DNA from: Streptomyces sp. TLI_235
GTDB taxonomy: Bacteria > Actinomycetota > Actinomycetes > Streptomycetales > Streptomycetaceae
NCBI GenBank assembly: GCA_002300355.1
Contig: NSGV01000004.1
Location: 124,001-188,000, forward strand
DNA: 64,000 nt
Reading direction: 5' to 3'
The notes beneath the pieces are model-generated. The model had not been told where the DNA came from, did no database searches, and worked only from the letters and a program-made list of their open reading frames with translations. Positions 19,677 to 28,087 of this stretch are shown here, one piece after another; position 1 is the first letter of the stretch, and every line of letters starts with the position of its first letter. The position numbers and the translations under genes are program-made.

Positions 19677-20096
19677 ATGAGTGACCTGCTGCAACGACTC
19701 CGGGACCGCGGCTGGCGGCTGACCGCGCAGCGACGGGTCGTCGCCCAGGTCCTGGACGGCGACCACATCCACTACACGGCCGACGAGATCCACGCCCGCG
19801 CGGTGGAAATGCTGCCCGAGATCAGCCGTGCCACGGTCTACAACACGCTGGGCGAGCTGGTCTCGCTCGGCGAGGTGATCGAGGTGAGCACCGACGGGCG
19901 GGCGAAGCGGTACGACCCGAACGCCCACCACGCCCACCAGCACCTGGTCTGCCAGTCCTGCGGCACCATCCGCGACGTCCACCCGACCGGCGACCCGATG
20001 GCCGGCCTGCCCGAGGCCGAGCGCTTCGGATTCACCCTTTCGGGTGTGGAGGTCACGTACCGCGGCCTCTGCCCCTCCTGCGCGAACCCGCAGTAG
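19677..20096 (+). CDS. Fur family peroxide/iron regulator (CatR/FurA-like)
   Basis: This 139-residue regulator has a winged helix (about 8-80: RLTAQRRVVAQVL, ISRATVYNTLGELVSLGEV), the metal-site cluster HHAHQH (84-89) and two structural zinc CxxC pairs (92-95 and 132-135). The position next to katG points to the peroxide-sensing CatR/FurA/FurS branch rather than iron-uptake Fur. TACCCT lies 6 bases before the ATG with no Shine-Dalgarno, so translation is probably leaderless. Confidence 0.92.
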   Translation: MSDLLQRLRDRGWRLTAQRRVVAQVLDGDHIHYTADEIHARAVEMLPEISRATVYNTLGELVSLGEVIEVSTDGRAKRYDPNAHHAHQHLVCQSCGTIRDVHPTGDPMAGLPEAERFGFTLSGVEVTYRGLCPSCANPQ

Positions 20097-20106
20097 CCCA
20101 GCCGGA

Positions 20107-21234
20107 TCAGCCCAGCGGGTCGGCCAGCCCCCAGCCCTCGGCGAGCACGGTGTCGACGGCGCGCAGTGCCCGCGCCAGCCGCTCGGCCCGGTCCCCGCGC
20201 AGTTCCAGCCACGGCACGCCCGCGGCCGTCAGTACCTCGCGGAAGCGGCCGGTCATCCACGGCCGCAGGTGCTCGCCGTCGCGCAGCCCGTCGTCGTCGA
20301 AGGCCACGCCCTCGTCCGAGGTGAGCAGGTACAGCGCGCGCGGCGGCAGGCCCTCGGCGAGCCGGCGGACGGGCCCGGTGGCGCGCCCCCGGTAGCGCTC
20401 CTGCCAGACGGTGGTGGCCAGGGTGTCGGTGTCGCAGACCAGCACCGGCCCGCCGGAACGGGCGGCGCGCTCCTCGGCCTCGTTCTGCCGGCGGCCGACG
20501 AGCTCGAAGTCGGCGTCCGTCCACTCCAGGTCGAACACGGTCGGCGGCGGCCCGCCGGGGCCGGCGAGACCGCGGGCGACGGCGAGCTTCGCGGCGGTCA
20601 GCTCCCGGCCGTACTCGGGCACCCAGCGGGTCGCCGCGTGCGGGCCGCCGCGGCCGCGGAGGGCGGCCGCCAGGTCACGGGAGAGAGTGGTGGTGCCGGA
20701 CTCGGCGCCGAGTACCACCACCCGTCGGGTGAACCAGGCCCGCACCGGCGGCTCCAGGTCGTCCCAGTGGGCGAGCGGGTCGGCCCGGACCTTGGTGCCG
20801 GAGACGGCGAAGGTGTCCCGCGGCACGTCCAGCAGGACGGGCGCCGCGCCGAACCGGCGGGCGAGCTCGGTGCCGTACGGCTCCGAGCTGAACACCGCGT
20901 CGACCGGCCGGGCGGGCGGCGCGGCGGCCACGGCCTCGCGCATCAGGGCCACGTGCCCGGCCCAGACCTCGGCGCTGTCGTAGTCCACCGGCAGGTCGTC
21001 GGCGATCCCGGCGACCGCGACGTGCGGCTCGCCGACCCAGTGCTCGCGGATCCAGGCGACGCGGTCGGCCAGCGGTATCGACTCGCAGGCGGCCGCCATG
21101 ACGACCACCGTGACCCGCTCGCAGGCGTCCGCGGCCGCCCGGACCAGGAAGTGGTGGCCTGCGTGCGGCGGGTAGAACTTGCCGATCACCAGGCCGTGGG
21201 CGAACCGGCCGGCGGCGGGTGCGGCGGCGCTCAT
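20107..21234 (-). CDS. nadR: NadR-like NMN adenylyltransferase / ribosylnicotinamide kinase
   Basis: This 375-residue protein has two catalytic domains. The N-terminal nucleotidylyltransferase has GKFYPPHAGHHFLV (HxGH at 24-27) and the SGTKVRADP strand. The C-terminal P-loop kinase has VVLGAESGTTTLSRDLA near 172 and WVPEYGRELTA. It would phosphorylate nicotinamide riboside and adenylate NMN, feeding NAD. The helix-turn-helix repressor domain of enterobacterial NadR is absent. The start ATG overlaps the pnuC stop (ATGA), so transport and salvage are coupled. Confidence 0.9.
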   Translation of the reverse strand: MSAAAPAAGRFAHGLVIGKFYPPHAGHHFLVRAAADACERVTVVVMAAACESIPLADRVAWIREHWVGEPHVAVAGIADDLPVDYDSAEVWAGHVALMREAVAAAPPARPVDAVFSSEPYGTELARRFGAAPVLLDVPRDTFAVSGTKVRADPLAHWDDLEPPVRAWFTRRVVVLGAESGTTTLSRDLAAALRGRGGPHAATRWVPEYGRELTAAKLAVARGLAGPGGPPPTVFDLEWTDADFELVGRRQNEAEERAARSGGPVLVCDTDTLATTVWQERYRGRATGPVRRLAEGLPPRALYLLTSDEGVAFDDDGLRDGEHLRPWMTGRFREVLTAAGVPWLELRGDRAERLARALRAVDTVLAEGWGLADPLG

Positions 21235-21896
21235 GCCGGCACCCCCGCCCGGGCGGCGAGCGGACGGGCGGCGGTGAGTTCGCGGTGCCAGCCGCGCAGC
21301 CCGATGCCGCACATGGCGAGGAAGAGCACGTACACCACGGCCGTCAGCACCAGGCCCTTGGCCGCGTACAGCGGGATGTTGACCAGGTCGGCGGCGATCC
21401 AGAGGTACCAGTTCTCCAGCTGCTTGGCGTTCAGCAGCCACTGCGCGGCGAGCGACAGGGCGGTGGTCAGTGCGTCCCAGAACGGCGCGCTGTCGTTCGC
21501 CCGGGTGAGCAGCAGGGTGAGCCCCCAGGTCGCCGGGACGAGCAGCGCGGCCAGCACCAGCAGGGTGGTCGGCGAGGCGTGGCCCATCGCGCGGCCGGTG
21601 CGGCGCTCGCCCCCGCGCAGCCACCGGTACCAGCCGTGGGCGGCCAGCAGCAGGAAGACGATCTGAAGCGCGGCGTCGGCGTAGAGGCGGGCGCTCCAGA
21701 ACAGCGCGAAGAAGAACAGGTTGTTGGCGATGCCCACGGGGAAGTTCCAGGCGTTCGCCCCGACGCACAGCCAGACGCAGACCGCCCCGGTGGCGAAGCC
21801 CAGGAGTTCGGCCGCGGTGACGGCGTCCTGCCCGAGCAGGAAGAGTTGGTGGTTGAGCGGCGCGAGCAGCCCGCCCAGGGTGTCGGCGACGGACAC
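21231..21896 (-). CDS. pnuC: nicotinamide riboside transporter PnuC
   Basis: This PnuC protein of about 221 residues has seven predicted helices. Family segments are WNFPVGIANNLFFFALFW, FLLLAAHGWYRW and the C-terminal KQLENWYLWIAADLVNIPLYAAKG. It facilitates uptake of nicotinamide riboside or a similar precursor, which NadR then traps by phosphorylation. GTG 21896 is preferred because GGAGGGGG precedes it closely; ATG 21911 five codons upstream is the alternative. The dyad at 21918-21930 overlaps the likely promoter. Confidence 0.9.
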   Translation of the reverse strand: MSVADTLGGLLAPLNHQLFLLGQDAVTAAELLGFATGAVCVWLCVGANAWNFPVGIANNLFFFALFWSARLYADAALQIVFLLLAAHGWYRWLRGGERRTGRAMGHASPTTLLVLAALLVPATWGLTLLLTRANDSAPFWDALTTALSLAAQWLLNAKQLENWYLWIAADLVNIPLYAAKGLVLTAVVYVLFLAMCGIGLRGWHRELTAARPLAARAGVPA

Positions 21897-22443
21897 GGGG
21901 TCCCCCTCCATCGTTTGCGTCAGCATGACGATAATGGGTGTGCGGGCGGCCGCGCAATGCCCTTCCCTGCTGGTGGGGGCGGCATGGCCGACCGGATTCC
22001 CCGTCACCTCCGGCAGGGAGACCGAGCTGCCCGGACGGGGTGCAGGCGCAGGACGGCCCCGCCGGGCAGCCATCGGAGGTGACGCATCGGTCGTTCCCAT
22101 CACCCGGTCCGGTGACACCGGCATCACCCGCCCCTACCATCGGCACACCACCGCGGCCGTCGCGCCGGTGGGCGGCCGGCCGAGCAGTGTCCGGCCGCCT
22201 CGCGGGTCCCGGGGCGCGCCCCACCGCGTCCCGGGACCGTCCGCGCGGACGGCGCCGGACGGCGCCGCTCAGCGCTCCAGGCGCGGGCTGACGGACCGTC
22301 ATCGGGTGGGGCTTCCAGCAGAGCACGCCCCGGGCGGACGCCACCGGGGCGAGCAGCCCGCCCCGGCGACGGCGCGGCGTGTCGATGGCGCCCGCGGCGG
22401 GCCGGGCCGCCGATACTCCGAGTCGGACAGAGAAGAGGGCGCG
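21897..22443. promoter_or_regulatory. pnuC upstream region with CGTCA-TGC-TGACG dyad
   Basis: CGTCA-N3-TGACG at 21918-21930 is a perfect inverted repeat. It lies next to a minus-strand TATCGT that could be the pnuC -10 element. It may bind a regulator of NAD metabolism such as NrtR, but the motif is not one I can name. The remaining 500 bases up to the isomerase-like gene hold no convincing gene, despite open frames. Confidence 0.5.
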
Positions 22444-22746
22444 ATGGAGTACCTGGTCGACATGGTGACCACCGTCCCGGACGGCACGTCCGAGCAGGCC
22501 GTGGCCGAGATGAGGGCCCGCGAGGCGGCCCGCTCGCGCGAACTCGCCGCCGCGGGCAGCCTGCTGCGGCTGTGGCGGCCGCCGCTCGCGCCGGGGCAGT
22601 GGCGCACCTGGGGGCTGTTCGACGCACCCGACGAGGAACGGCTGGAGCAGGTGCTCGCCTCGATGCCGCTGCGCGCCTGGCGGCACGACACCGTCACTCC
22701 GCTCTCACCGCACCCGAACGACCCGGGGCCGGGGGCGGCCCGATGA
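22444..22746 (+). CDS. muconolactone isomerase family protein
   Basis: This 100-residue ferredoxin-like protein matches muconolactone delta-isomerase: MEYLVDMVTTVPDG, MRAREAARSRELAAAGSLLRLWRPP and the LASMPLRAW strand. No catechol-pathway genes accompany it, so it probably acts on another substrate or is a stand-alone member. GAAGAGG precedes ATG 22444. Its TGA overlaps the next ATG (22743), so the two genes form a coupled pair. Confidence 0.87.
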   Translation: MEYLVDMVTTVPDGTSEQAVAEMRAREAARSRELAAAGSLLRLWRPPLAPGQWRTWGLFDAPDEERLEQVLASMPLRAWRHDTVTPLSPHPNDPGPGAAR

Positions 22747-23114
22747 GCGGCACCCCCCGCGACGAACAGGACCTGCGCGGCCTGCTCGACCGCTGGAAGA
22801 CGGCGGTCGACGCCCACCGGCCCGAGGAGGTTGCCGCCTGCTTCACCGAGGACGCGATCTTCCAGGGCCTGCACCCCTACACCGTCGGCCGCGCCGGCAT
22901 CGCCGACTACTACCGCGCGCAGCCGCTCGGCATGACCGCCGAGTACCGGATCCTGGAGACCCGGCGCCCCGCCGACGAGCTCCTGCTCGGCTACCTCGCC
23001 GTCGACTTCGCCTTCACCGACCGCCCGACCATCGACGTCCACCTCGGCGTGCTGCTGCGCCGGACGGCCGGGGGCTGGTCCATCGCCCACTACCAGGTCT
23101 CCCGGCTGCCCTGA
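22743..23114 (+). CDS. SgcJ/EcaC-type NTF2-like protein
   Basis: This 123-residue NTF2/SnoaL-fold protein contains LLDRWKTAVDAHRPEEVAACF, FTEDAIFQGLHPYTVGRAGI and the C-terminal strand GWSIAHYQVSRLP. Members are isomerases, cyclases or ketosteroid-binding proteins of unknown substrate, often called SgcJ/EcaC oxidoreductases. It is translationally coupled to the muconolactone-isomerase-like gene, and both are likely to act on one small hydrophobic compound. Confidence 0.82.
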   Translation: MSGTPRDEQDLRGLLDRWKTAVDAHRPEEVAACFTEDAIFQGLHPYTVGRAGIADYYRAQPLGMTAEYRILETRRPADELLLGYLAVDFAFTDRPTIDVHLGVLLRRTAGGWSIAHYQVSRLP

Positions 23115-23177
23115 GGCCCGGGCCGCGAAGGCCGCCACGCAGGCCGGACGACACCCGCCGCGGTCACCGGCCCGGTG

Positions 23178-24029
23178 TCACCAGAAGCGCGGCTGGTGGG
23201 GGATCGACTCCAGGTCGGTGAGGACCAGTTCGCGGTCGTCGTCCTCGGCGATGTCCTCGGCGGCGGCCAGCGCCTGCTCCGTCCACACCCGGGCCTGCTC
23301 GCGGTCGCCGGCGACCCCGTGCGCGCGGGCCACCGACTCGTGGGCGAAGGCGAGGTCCCAGTCGCCGATGCCGTGGGCCCGGCAGATCTCCAGGCCCCGC
23401 CGGGCGTGGTACAGGGCGGGCTCGGCGCGGCCCAGCACGCTGTACACCCGCGAGCACTGCCACTCGCCGCGGCTGAGGTTCACCGGCTGACCGACCTGGC
23501 CCCAGTGGTGGCGCGAGGCATGGGCCATGTGCAGCATCCGGTCGTCCTCCTCGGCGCTGCGGTCCTCCTTCTCCAGCAGCCGCCACACGCCGTTGAACAA
23601 CTCGACGGCGAGGCGGCGCTCGCTCTCGTCGGGGCCGGTGGGGGCGGGCTGCGCGGGGCTGTCGGTCATGGCTCGGGTGACTCCGTCCGCCAGAAGATGG
23701 TCGATGCGGTGGAGGTCGCCCCGGACCCGGTCCAGGCGAGCCCGCAACCGGCGCCGGTGCTCGGTGAGCACCCGCGCAGCCACGGACTCGTCGTCCGGGT
23801 CGGCCAGGCACAGCCGCACCTGCTCCAGCGGCAGGTCGACCGAGCGCAGCAGCCGGACCAGCCGCGCGTGCGCGATCTGCTCGGCCCCGTAGAAGCGGTA
23901 CCCCGTGTCCGGGTCCACCACCGCGGGAGCCAGCAGCCCCACCCGGTCGTAGTGACGCAAGGCCTTGGCGGTCAGCCCGACACGACGTGCCAGCTGACCG
24001 ACCGTGAGCAACTCCGGGCCGTCCACCAT
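23178..24029 (-). CDS. MerR family regulator with long helical C-terminal domain
   Basis: This 283-residue regulator has a MerR helix-turn-helix (about 8-75: LTVGQLARRVGLTAKALRHYDRVGLL, DTGYRFYGAEQIAHARLVRLLRSVDLPLEQV). A coiled-coil follows to about 125. The C-terminal domain of about 140 residues looks TPR-like (ALYHARRGLEICRAHG, AFAHESVARAHG). No metal-binding cysteines are positioned as in metal sensors, so the effector is probably organic. It is apparently leaderless from the promoter at 24036-24066. Confidence 0.88.
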   Translation of the reverse strand: MVDGPELLTVGQLARRVGLTAKALRHYDRVGLLAPAVVDPDTGYRFYGAEQIAHARLVRLLRSVDLPLEQVRLCLADPDDESVAARVLTEHRRRLRARLDRVRGDLHRIDHLLADGVTRAMTDSPAQPAPTGPDESERRLAVELFNGVWRLLEKEDRSAEEDDRMLHMAHASRHHWGQVGQPVNLSRGEWQCSRVYSVLGRAEPALYHARRGLEICRAHGIGDWDLAFAHESVARAHGVAGDREQARVWTEQALAAAEDIAEDDDRELVLTDLESIPHQPRFW

Positions 24030-24035
24030 GCCCCG

Positions 24036-24066
24036 ACCCTAGAACCTTGCCCCGCGGCAACCGCAA
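24036..24066 (-). promoter_or_regulatory. MerR-type promoter with 19-base spacer
   Basis: Reading the minus strand, TTGCGG and TAGGGT are separated by exactly 19 bases, and the spacer contains the dyad TTGCC-GCGG-GGCAA (24047-24060). This is the textbook geometry for a MerR-twisted promoter. TAGGGT ends 6 bases before the ATG of the MerR gene, so autoregulation of a leaderless transcript is inferred. Confidence 0.65.
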
Positions 24067-24224
24067 ACCCCGGTCCCTTCCGGCCTCCGCCCCACGGGCC
24101 CGCCCGGCCGGGCGGACTGTCCGCCATGACGACGGCCTACGGCGCTGGACGGATCATCCCGACCAGATTCGGAGCAGTGCCCACGGTGCCCGCCCCGCGC
24201 GGGTCGGGCGACACCGGGAGCGAC

Positions 24225-24515
24225 CTGCTCGCGCAATCGGACGCTCCCGCGGCGGGCTGACCACGAAGATCCACCTCGCCGCGGACGGCCGATGCCGCCC
24301 GCTGTGCTTCCACCTCACGCCCGGCCAGGCAGGCGACGCGCCCGCGTTCGACCATGTGATGGCTGCCCTGCGGGTGCCCAGGGTGATCGGGCGGCCACGG
24401 ACTCGCCCTCTCGTGGTCCTGGCGGACCGGGCCTACTGGTCGAGGGCCATCCGCCAGCACCCGCGTCGGCGCGGGATCCGGGCGGTGATCCCCCAGCCGG
24501 TCGACTCAGAGCGGG
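24225..24515 (+). pseudogene. IS5-family transposase remnant
   Basis: The frame reads IGRSRGGLTTKIHLAADG, then LTPGQAGDAPAFDHVMAAL, ADRAYWSRAIRQHPRRRGIR and VIPQP. This is the catalytic core of an IS5-group transposase, including the second DDE aspartate (AD in ADRAY). The N-terminal half and the end after VIPQP are missing, and no terminal inverted repeats are visible. It abuts the SDR gene. Confidence 0.8.
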
Positions 24516-24522
24516 TTCGTGA

Positions 24523-25260
24523 TCACCAGGGCACGACGCCGTCGTCTTCGAAGAACGAACCGGTCGGGCCGCCGTCGGGCAGCGTGGCGAGCCGGATCGC
24601 CGTGGCCGCGCCCTGTTCGGGAGTGCGGGGGCCGTGGAAGCCGGTGAAGTCGGTGGCGACCAGGCCCGGGCAGGTGGCGTTGATCAGGATGTTCGTACCG
24701 GCGAACTGCCGGGCGTACTGCAAGGTGAGGGCGTTGAGGAAGGACTTCGACGGCGCGTAGGCCGCCATGATCGGGCCGACCTCGATGTCCGGGTCCGCCT
24801 GCCGGGTCAGGGAGCCGACGCTGCTGGAGACGTTGACGATGCGCGGCGAGGCCGAGCGCCGCAGCAGTGGCAGCATCGCGTTGGTCACCCGGACGACACC
24901 CATCACGTTGGTGTCCACGACAGTGCGGAGCACCTCCAGGTCGAGCACGGTCGGGTCCTGCACCCACCCCGGGCCCATCTCGCCCGAGATGCCGGCGTTG
25001 TTGACCAGGGCGTCCAGGCGGCCGGCCCGTCGTTCGATCAGTTCTGCGGCATCGATGACGCTCTGGCCGTCGGTCACGTCCAGCGGTACCTCGAAGGCGT
25101 CCACGCCGCCGGCGCGCAGCTTTCCGACGGCGGTTTCGCGTCGGGCCGCGTCACGGGCTCCCACGCCCACGCGGTACCCGAGGCTGCCCAGCCCGGCCGC
25201 GATCTCGTACCCGATGCCCTTGTTCGCGCCGGTCACCAGCGCGATCATCGTTTCGCTCAT
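24523..25260 (-). CDS. short-chain dehydrogenase/reductase
   Basis: This 245-residue classical SDR has TGANKGIG (10-17) for NAD(P), NNAG (87-90), and the catalytic set Ser147 in NVSSSVGS, Tyr168 and Lys172 in YAPSK. It resembles carbonyl-reductase-like enzymes (C-terminal GPRTPEQGAATAIRLATLPDGGPTG is split by the family turn). ATG 25260 is chosen. A LysR gene runs divergently with a perfect palindrome between, so the SDR is probably its regulated target. Confidence 0.9.
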   Translation of the reverse strand: MSETMIALVTGANKGIGYEIAAGLGSLGYRVGVGARDAARRETAVGKLRAGGVDAFEVPLDVTDGQSVIDAAELIERRAGRLDALVNNAGISGEMGPGWVQDPTVLDLEVLRTVVDTNVMGVVRVTNAMLPLLRRSASPRIVNVSSSVGSLTRQADPDIEVGPIMAAYAPSKSFLNALTLQYARQFAGTNILINATCPGLVATDFTGFHGPRTPEQGAATAIRLATLPDGGPTGSFFEDDGVVPW

Positions 25261-25318
25261 GCCGATGATGGTGGCTCGCGGCCCAGTGGCGCGGCCAACA
25301 CCGATACGGTGCCCTGTC

Positions 25319-25345
25319 ATACCTGTCAGGTATCACCGCGTATGC
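25319..25345. promoter_or_regulatory. LysR operator and leaderless LysR promoter
   Basis: ATACCTG-T-CAGGTAT (25319-25333) is a perfect palindrome containing the T-N11-A LysR signature. TATGCT (25340-25345) lies 7 bases before GTG 25353 and is the likely -10 of a leaderless lysR transcript. Confidence 0.68.
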
Positions 25346-25352
25346 TGCGGCC

Positions 25353-26216
25353 GTGGACACCCTGGAAACCCGCGAGTTGAGGTACTTCGTGGCCGTCGCC
25401 GAGGAGCTGCACTTCGGGCGCGCCGCCGAGCGCCTCGGCATGGCCCAGCCGCCGCTGTCGCGGGCGATCCAGCAGCTCGAACGGCGCCTCGGGGTCTGTC
25501 TGCTGGAGCGCAACCGCCGTGGTGTCCGCCTGACCGGTGCCGGAGAGGTGCTATTGCAGGAGGGCCGGGCAGCCCTCGACGCGACCGCTGCCGCCGCCCG
25601 CCGCACCCGGCGCGCCGGCGGTGCCGACAGCCCTGGTGGTCCCCGCGATCAGCTGGTCCTCGCGGTGAAGGCCGCCGCGTCCCACGACCTGCTGCGCAGG
25701 CTCCTCGACGCCTACGCGGCCGAACCCGGCAGCGCCGAGGTCGAGGTGCTGCTGTGCGGCATGTGCGAGCAGGAGGAGCTGCTGCGCGACGGACGTGCCG
25801 ATGTCGCGCTGATGCACACACCGTGGAACTCCCTCGCCGGATTCGACAGCGAGGCACTCACGACCGAGGGGCAGGTCGCCCTCCTGCCTGCCGGGCACCC
25901 GCTGGCCGCCCGCGAGACCCTGTCCCTGGCCGACGTCAGGGACGTCCCCGACCTGCCGCTCGCCCGCTGGCCCACCCACGGCACCTACGCCCCCGGCCCG
26001 GGCCCCGAGATCCACAACCAGACGCAACTGGCCCAACTGATCGCCCTCGGACGCACCGTGGCGGTCGTCCCCGACTCCGCCCGCTCCTGGCTGTGGGCCG
26101 AGCACGCGGCCGTCCCCTTGACCGACGCGCCTCCCGTCGTGACCCACATCGCCTGGCCCGCGCACAGCCGCTCCCTCGCCCTGGCCGGCCTGGTCCGCAC
26201 GGCGGCGCGGCTATGA
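25353..26216 (+). CDS. LysR family transcriptional regulator
   Basis: This 287-residue LysR protein has its helix-turn-helix at about 8-66 (ELRYFVAVAEELHFGRAAERL, PPLSRAIQQLERRLG). The effector-binding domain runs from about 100 (LVLAVKAAASHDLLRRLL, ALLPAGHPLA, LGRTVAVVPDSARSW). It is divergent from the SDR gene and probably controls it. The gene ends directly before a broken MerR gene. Confidence 0.9.
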   Translation: MDTLETRELRYFVAVAEELHFGRAAERLGMAQPPLSRAIQQLERRLGVCLLERNRRGVRLTGAGEVLLQEGRAALDATAAAARRTRRAGGADSPGGPRDQLVLAVKAAASHDLLRRLLDAYAAEPGSAEVEVLLCGMCEQEELLRDGRADVALMHTPWNSLAGFDSEALTTEGQVALLPAGHPLAARETLSLADVRDVPDLPLARWPTHGTYAPGPGPEIHNQTQLAQLIALGRTVAVVPDSARSWLWAEHAAVPLTDAPPVVTHIAWPAHSRSLALAGLVRTAARL

Positions 26217-26217
26217 C

Positions 26218-26946
26218 CGGGGCCCGGCCCGCGAGCTCTCGGTGGCGGAAGTCGCCGCGGCGCACGCCGACGCCCTCGACGTCCAGATCCGGGTGCTGCA
26301 ACTGCGGCGGAACGTGCTGCGAGTCGTGGCCGCACGCGGGTCCGATCCCGAGGAGACCCAGCTCATGCACAGGCTCACTCAGCTGTCCGGCGCCGAACGC
26401 CGACGCCTGATCGACGATTCCGTGGAGGGCACCTTCGGCACCGTGGATGCCGACCAGGCCGAGGTGGCCATGGTCTGCGCTGCCACGCCCGACCTCCCCG
26501 ACGACCCGACCAGCGAGCAGATCGCCGCGTGGGCGGAACTCGCCGAGCTGATCGGCGACGAGGACTTCCGCGCCCGGATGCGCCGGACGGCCGGGTTCCA
26601 GGCCGCCGGCCGCCCACTCGGCATCGAGCGTGAGGCCGGCGAGGAGCTGATGGACTTCACCCGCCGGACGTTGGCCGAGGCCGTGGAGTCGGCCACCGAC
26701 CCGCTCAGCGACAGGGCCGCACCCGTCATCGACAACCTCGTGCACCGCTTCGCCAAGGTGCTCGCCCGTACCCCCGACACGGAGTTCCGGGACTGGCTGG
26801 CCCAGCAGTTCGAAGAAGCCCACGATCCGTAGGTGGACAGGTACCGGCGGCTGGTGTGGATCCTCAACGGCTGGCAGGTCGTACCGAATCTGGTTCCGGT
26901 GTATCCCTGGTTCATCCAGGCCCTGCGCAAAGACGGTGACGCGTAG
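26218..26946 (+). pseudogene. decayed MerR-family regulator (DNA-binding domain lost, internal stop)
   Basis: The frame opens immediately after the LysR stop with ARELSVAEVAAAHADALD, the hinge of a MerR regulator. The effector domain continues (MHRLTQLSGAERRRLID, DLPDDPTSEQIAAWAELAEL) to TAG at 26830-26832. The same frame then resumes with VDRYRRLVWILNGWQ and VPVYPWFIQAL to a second TAG at 26944-26946, which reads like the natural C-terminus. The helix-turn-helix is absent. A product of 196 residues from GTG 26242 is possible but could not bind DNA. Confidence 0.72.
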
Positions 26947-27429
26947 CCACCGCAGTGGGTGCTACCCGGATCCCTGGAAGAGCCCGTGGGATCACCTACT
27001 GACACGAGACGAGGGCGTCCTCCGTCGATGTGCGGCGAACGACCTGGACGCCCTCGCGCGGCGCTCTGCGCCCGGAGGACGGCAAGGCGGCGGCTTCGCA
27101 GAGGCGGCCTTCCCTCGGAATCACGCCCACGCTCGATGCCGCCGGGCTGAGAGTTGGCGCCGCCCGGAGTTTCGCGCCCGTGGTGAGCCGGCCGCCCGTC
27201 AGCAATCCGGGCAGTCGAGGACTGGGGGAAACATCGGGAAAGTCTCATTTCCGCAGAGCCAGTCGGTGAGCCGTTCAGCCAGGCCGTCATCCGCCTCGCA
27301 GCCGCCCTGCGAGGCGCGGCCATCTCGGGCCCGAGTGCCCTTCTCCGTCGGTTGAGTTGGCGGTGTCCGGCTACAGGGCTTTCCTGTCGGGTCTGACGTC
27401 TTGCGGCTGAGACGCCGCAGGTGGCCCGT
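26947..27429. other. non-coding stretch with two hairpins
   Basis: No convincing gene is seen in these 480 bases. An 11-bp inverted repeat CGAGGGCGTCC / GGACGCCCTCG spans 27010-27056 with a 25-base spacer. A perfect 10-bp stem CGCCTCGCAG / CTGCGAGGCG with a 5-base loop lies at 27292-27316. The second could terminate transcription from the left. Codon use on both strands is poor, consistent with decayed DNA. Confidence 0.45.
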
Positions 27430-28005
27430 TCATGAGGCGACGGGTGACGGGACGCGGAGCGGCGCCAGTGCGGTGCTCCACGTGATGACCTGGTCGAGCA
27501 TCGTGTTCAGGGCGGGCAGGTTGTAGTCGCCGGGCTTGAAGACGTGGTAATTCTCGAACTCGGTGATCAGGGACAGCGCGACCTGCTGCCGCACGTCGGC
27601 CATCTGGAGCTCGGCGGCGACCAGGCGCAGCTGTTCGACGGCTCGGACGCCGCCGACCCCTCCGTAGGACACGAAGCCGACCGCCTTGTTGTTCCACTCG
27701 GCGTACAGGAAGTCGAGCGCGTTCTTCAGCACGGCGGGAACGCCGTGGTTGTACTCCGGCGTCACGATGACGAACCCGTCGAACGATGCGATCTCGTCCG
27801 CCCACCGCCGGGTGTGCTCGTGCCGGTACTGGCCGAGCGACGGCGGCAGCGGCTCGTCGAGGTGCGGCAGGGGGTGGTCGCGGAGGTCGATGAGTTCGAA
27901 GTCGGCGTCGTCGCGGCGCGAGGCGATGTCGAGCACCCACTTCGCCACCTGTTCGCCGTTGCGGTTGGGGCGGGTGCTGCCGAGGATGATGCCGATCTTG
28001 AGCAT
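27430..28005 (-). CDS. NADPH-dependent FMN reductase / quinone reductase
   Basis: This 191-residue flavodoxin-fold reductase has the phosphate loop ILGSTRPNRNGEQVAKW (about 7-23), the flavin contact VTPEYNHGVPAVLKNALDF (about 81-99) and SYGGVGGVRAVEQLR. It should reduce FMN, quinones or azo and nitro compounds using NAD(P)H. ATG 28005 has AGGCGAGGAACG upstream. It is divergent from a MarR gene with a clear operator between, the usual arrangement for a redox- or quinone-responsive reductase. Confidence 0.92.
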   Translation of the reverse strand: MLKIGIILGSTRPNRNGEQVAKWVLDIASRRDDADFELIDLRDHPLPHLDEPLPPSLGQYRHEHTRRWADEIASFDGFVIVTPEYNHGVPAVLKNALDFLYAEWNNKAVGFVSYGGVGGVRAVEQLRLVAAELQMADVRQQVALSLITEFENYHVFKPGDYNLPALNTMLDQVITWSTALAPLRVPSPVAS

Positions 28006-28027
28006 GACGTTCCTCGCCTTCTTGCGG

Positions 28028-28081
28028 ACAGATCGTCTTGTACTCAGATGATCTGTTCAACCGCGAGAAGCTGGGTACCAT
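28028..28081. promoter_or_regulatory. MarR operator and leaderless MarR promoter
   Basis: ACAGATCGTC-N9-GATGATCTGT (28028-28056) is an inverted repeat with 9 of 10 positions matched. TACCAT (28076-28081) ends 6 bases before ATG 28088 and serves as a leaderless -10. Confidence 0.65.
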
Positions 28082-28087
28082 TCCCGT

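Noticed and set aside
26947..27370. Possible group II intron or retron between the MerR remnant and the FMN reductase
   Set aside because: A GTGCG-like start and hairpins were seen, but there is no reverse transcriptase and no domain V structure.
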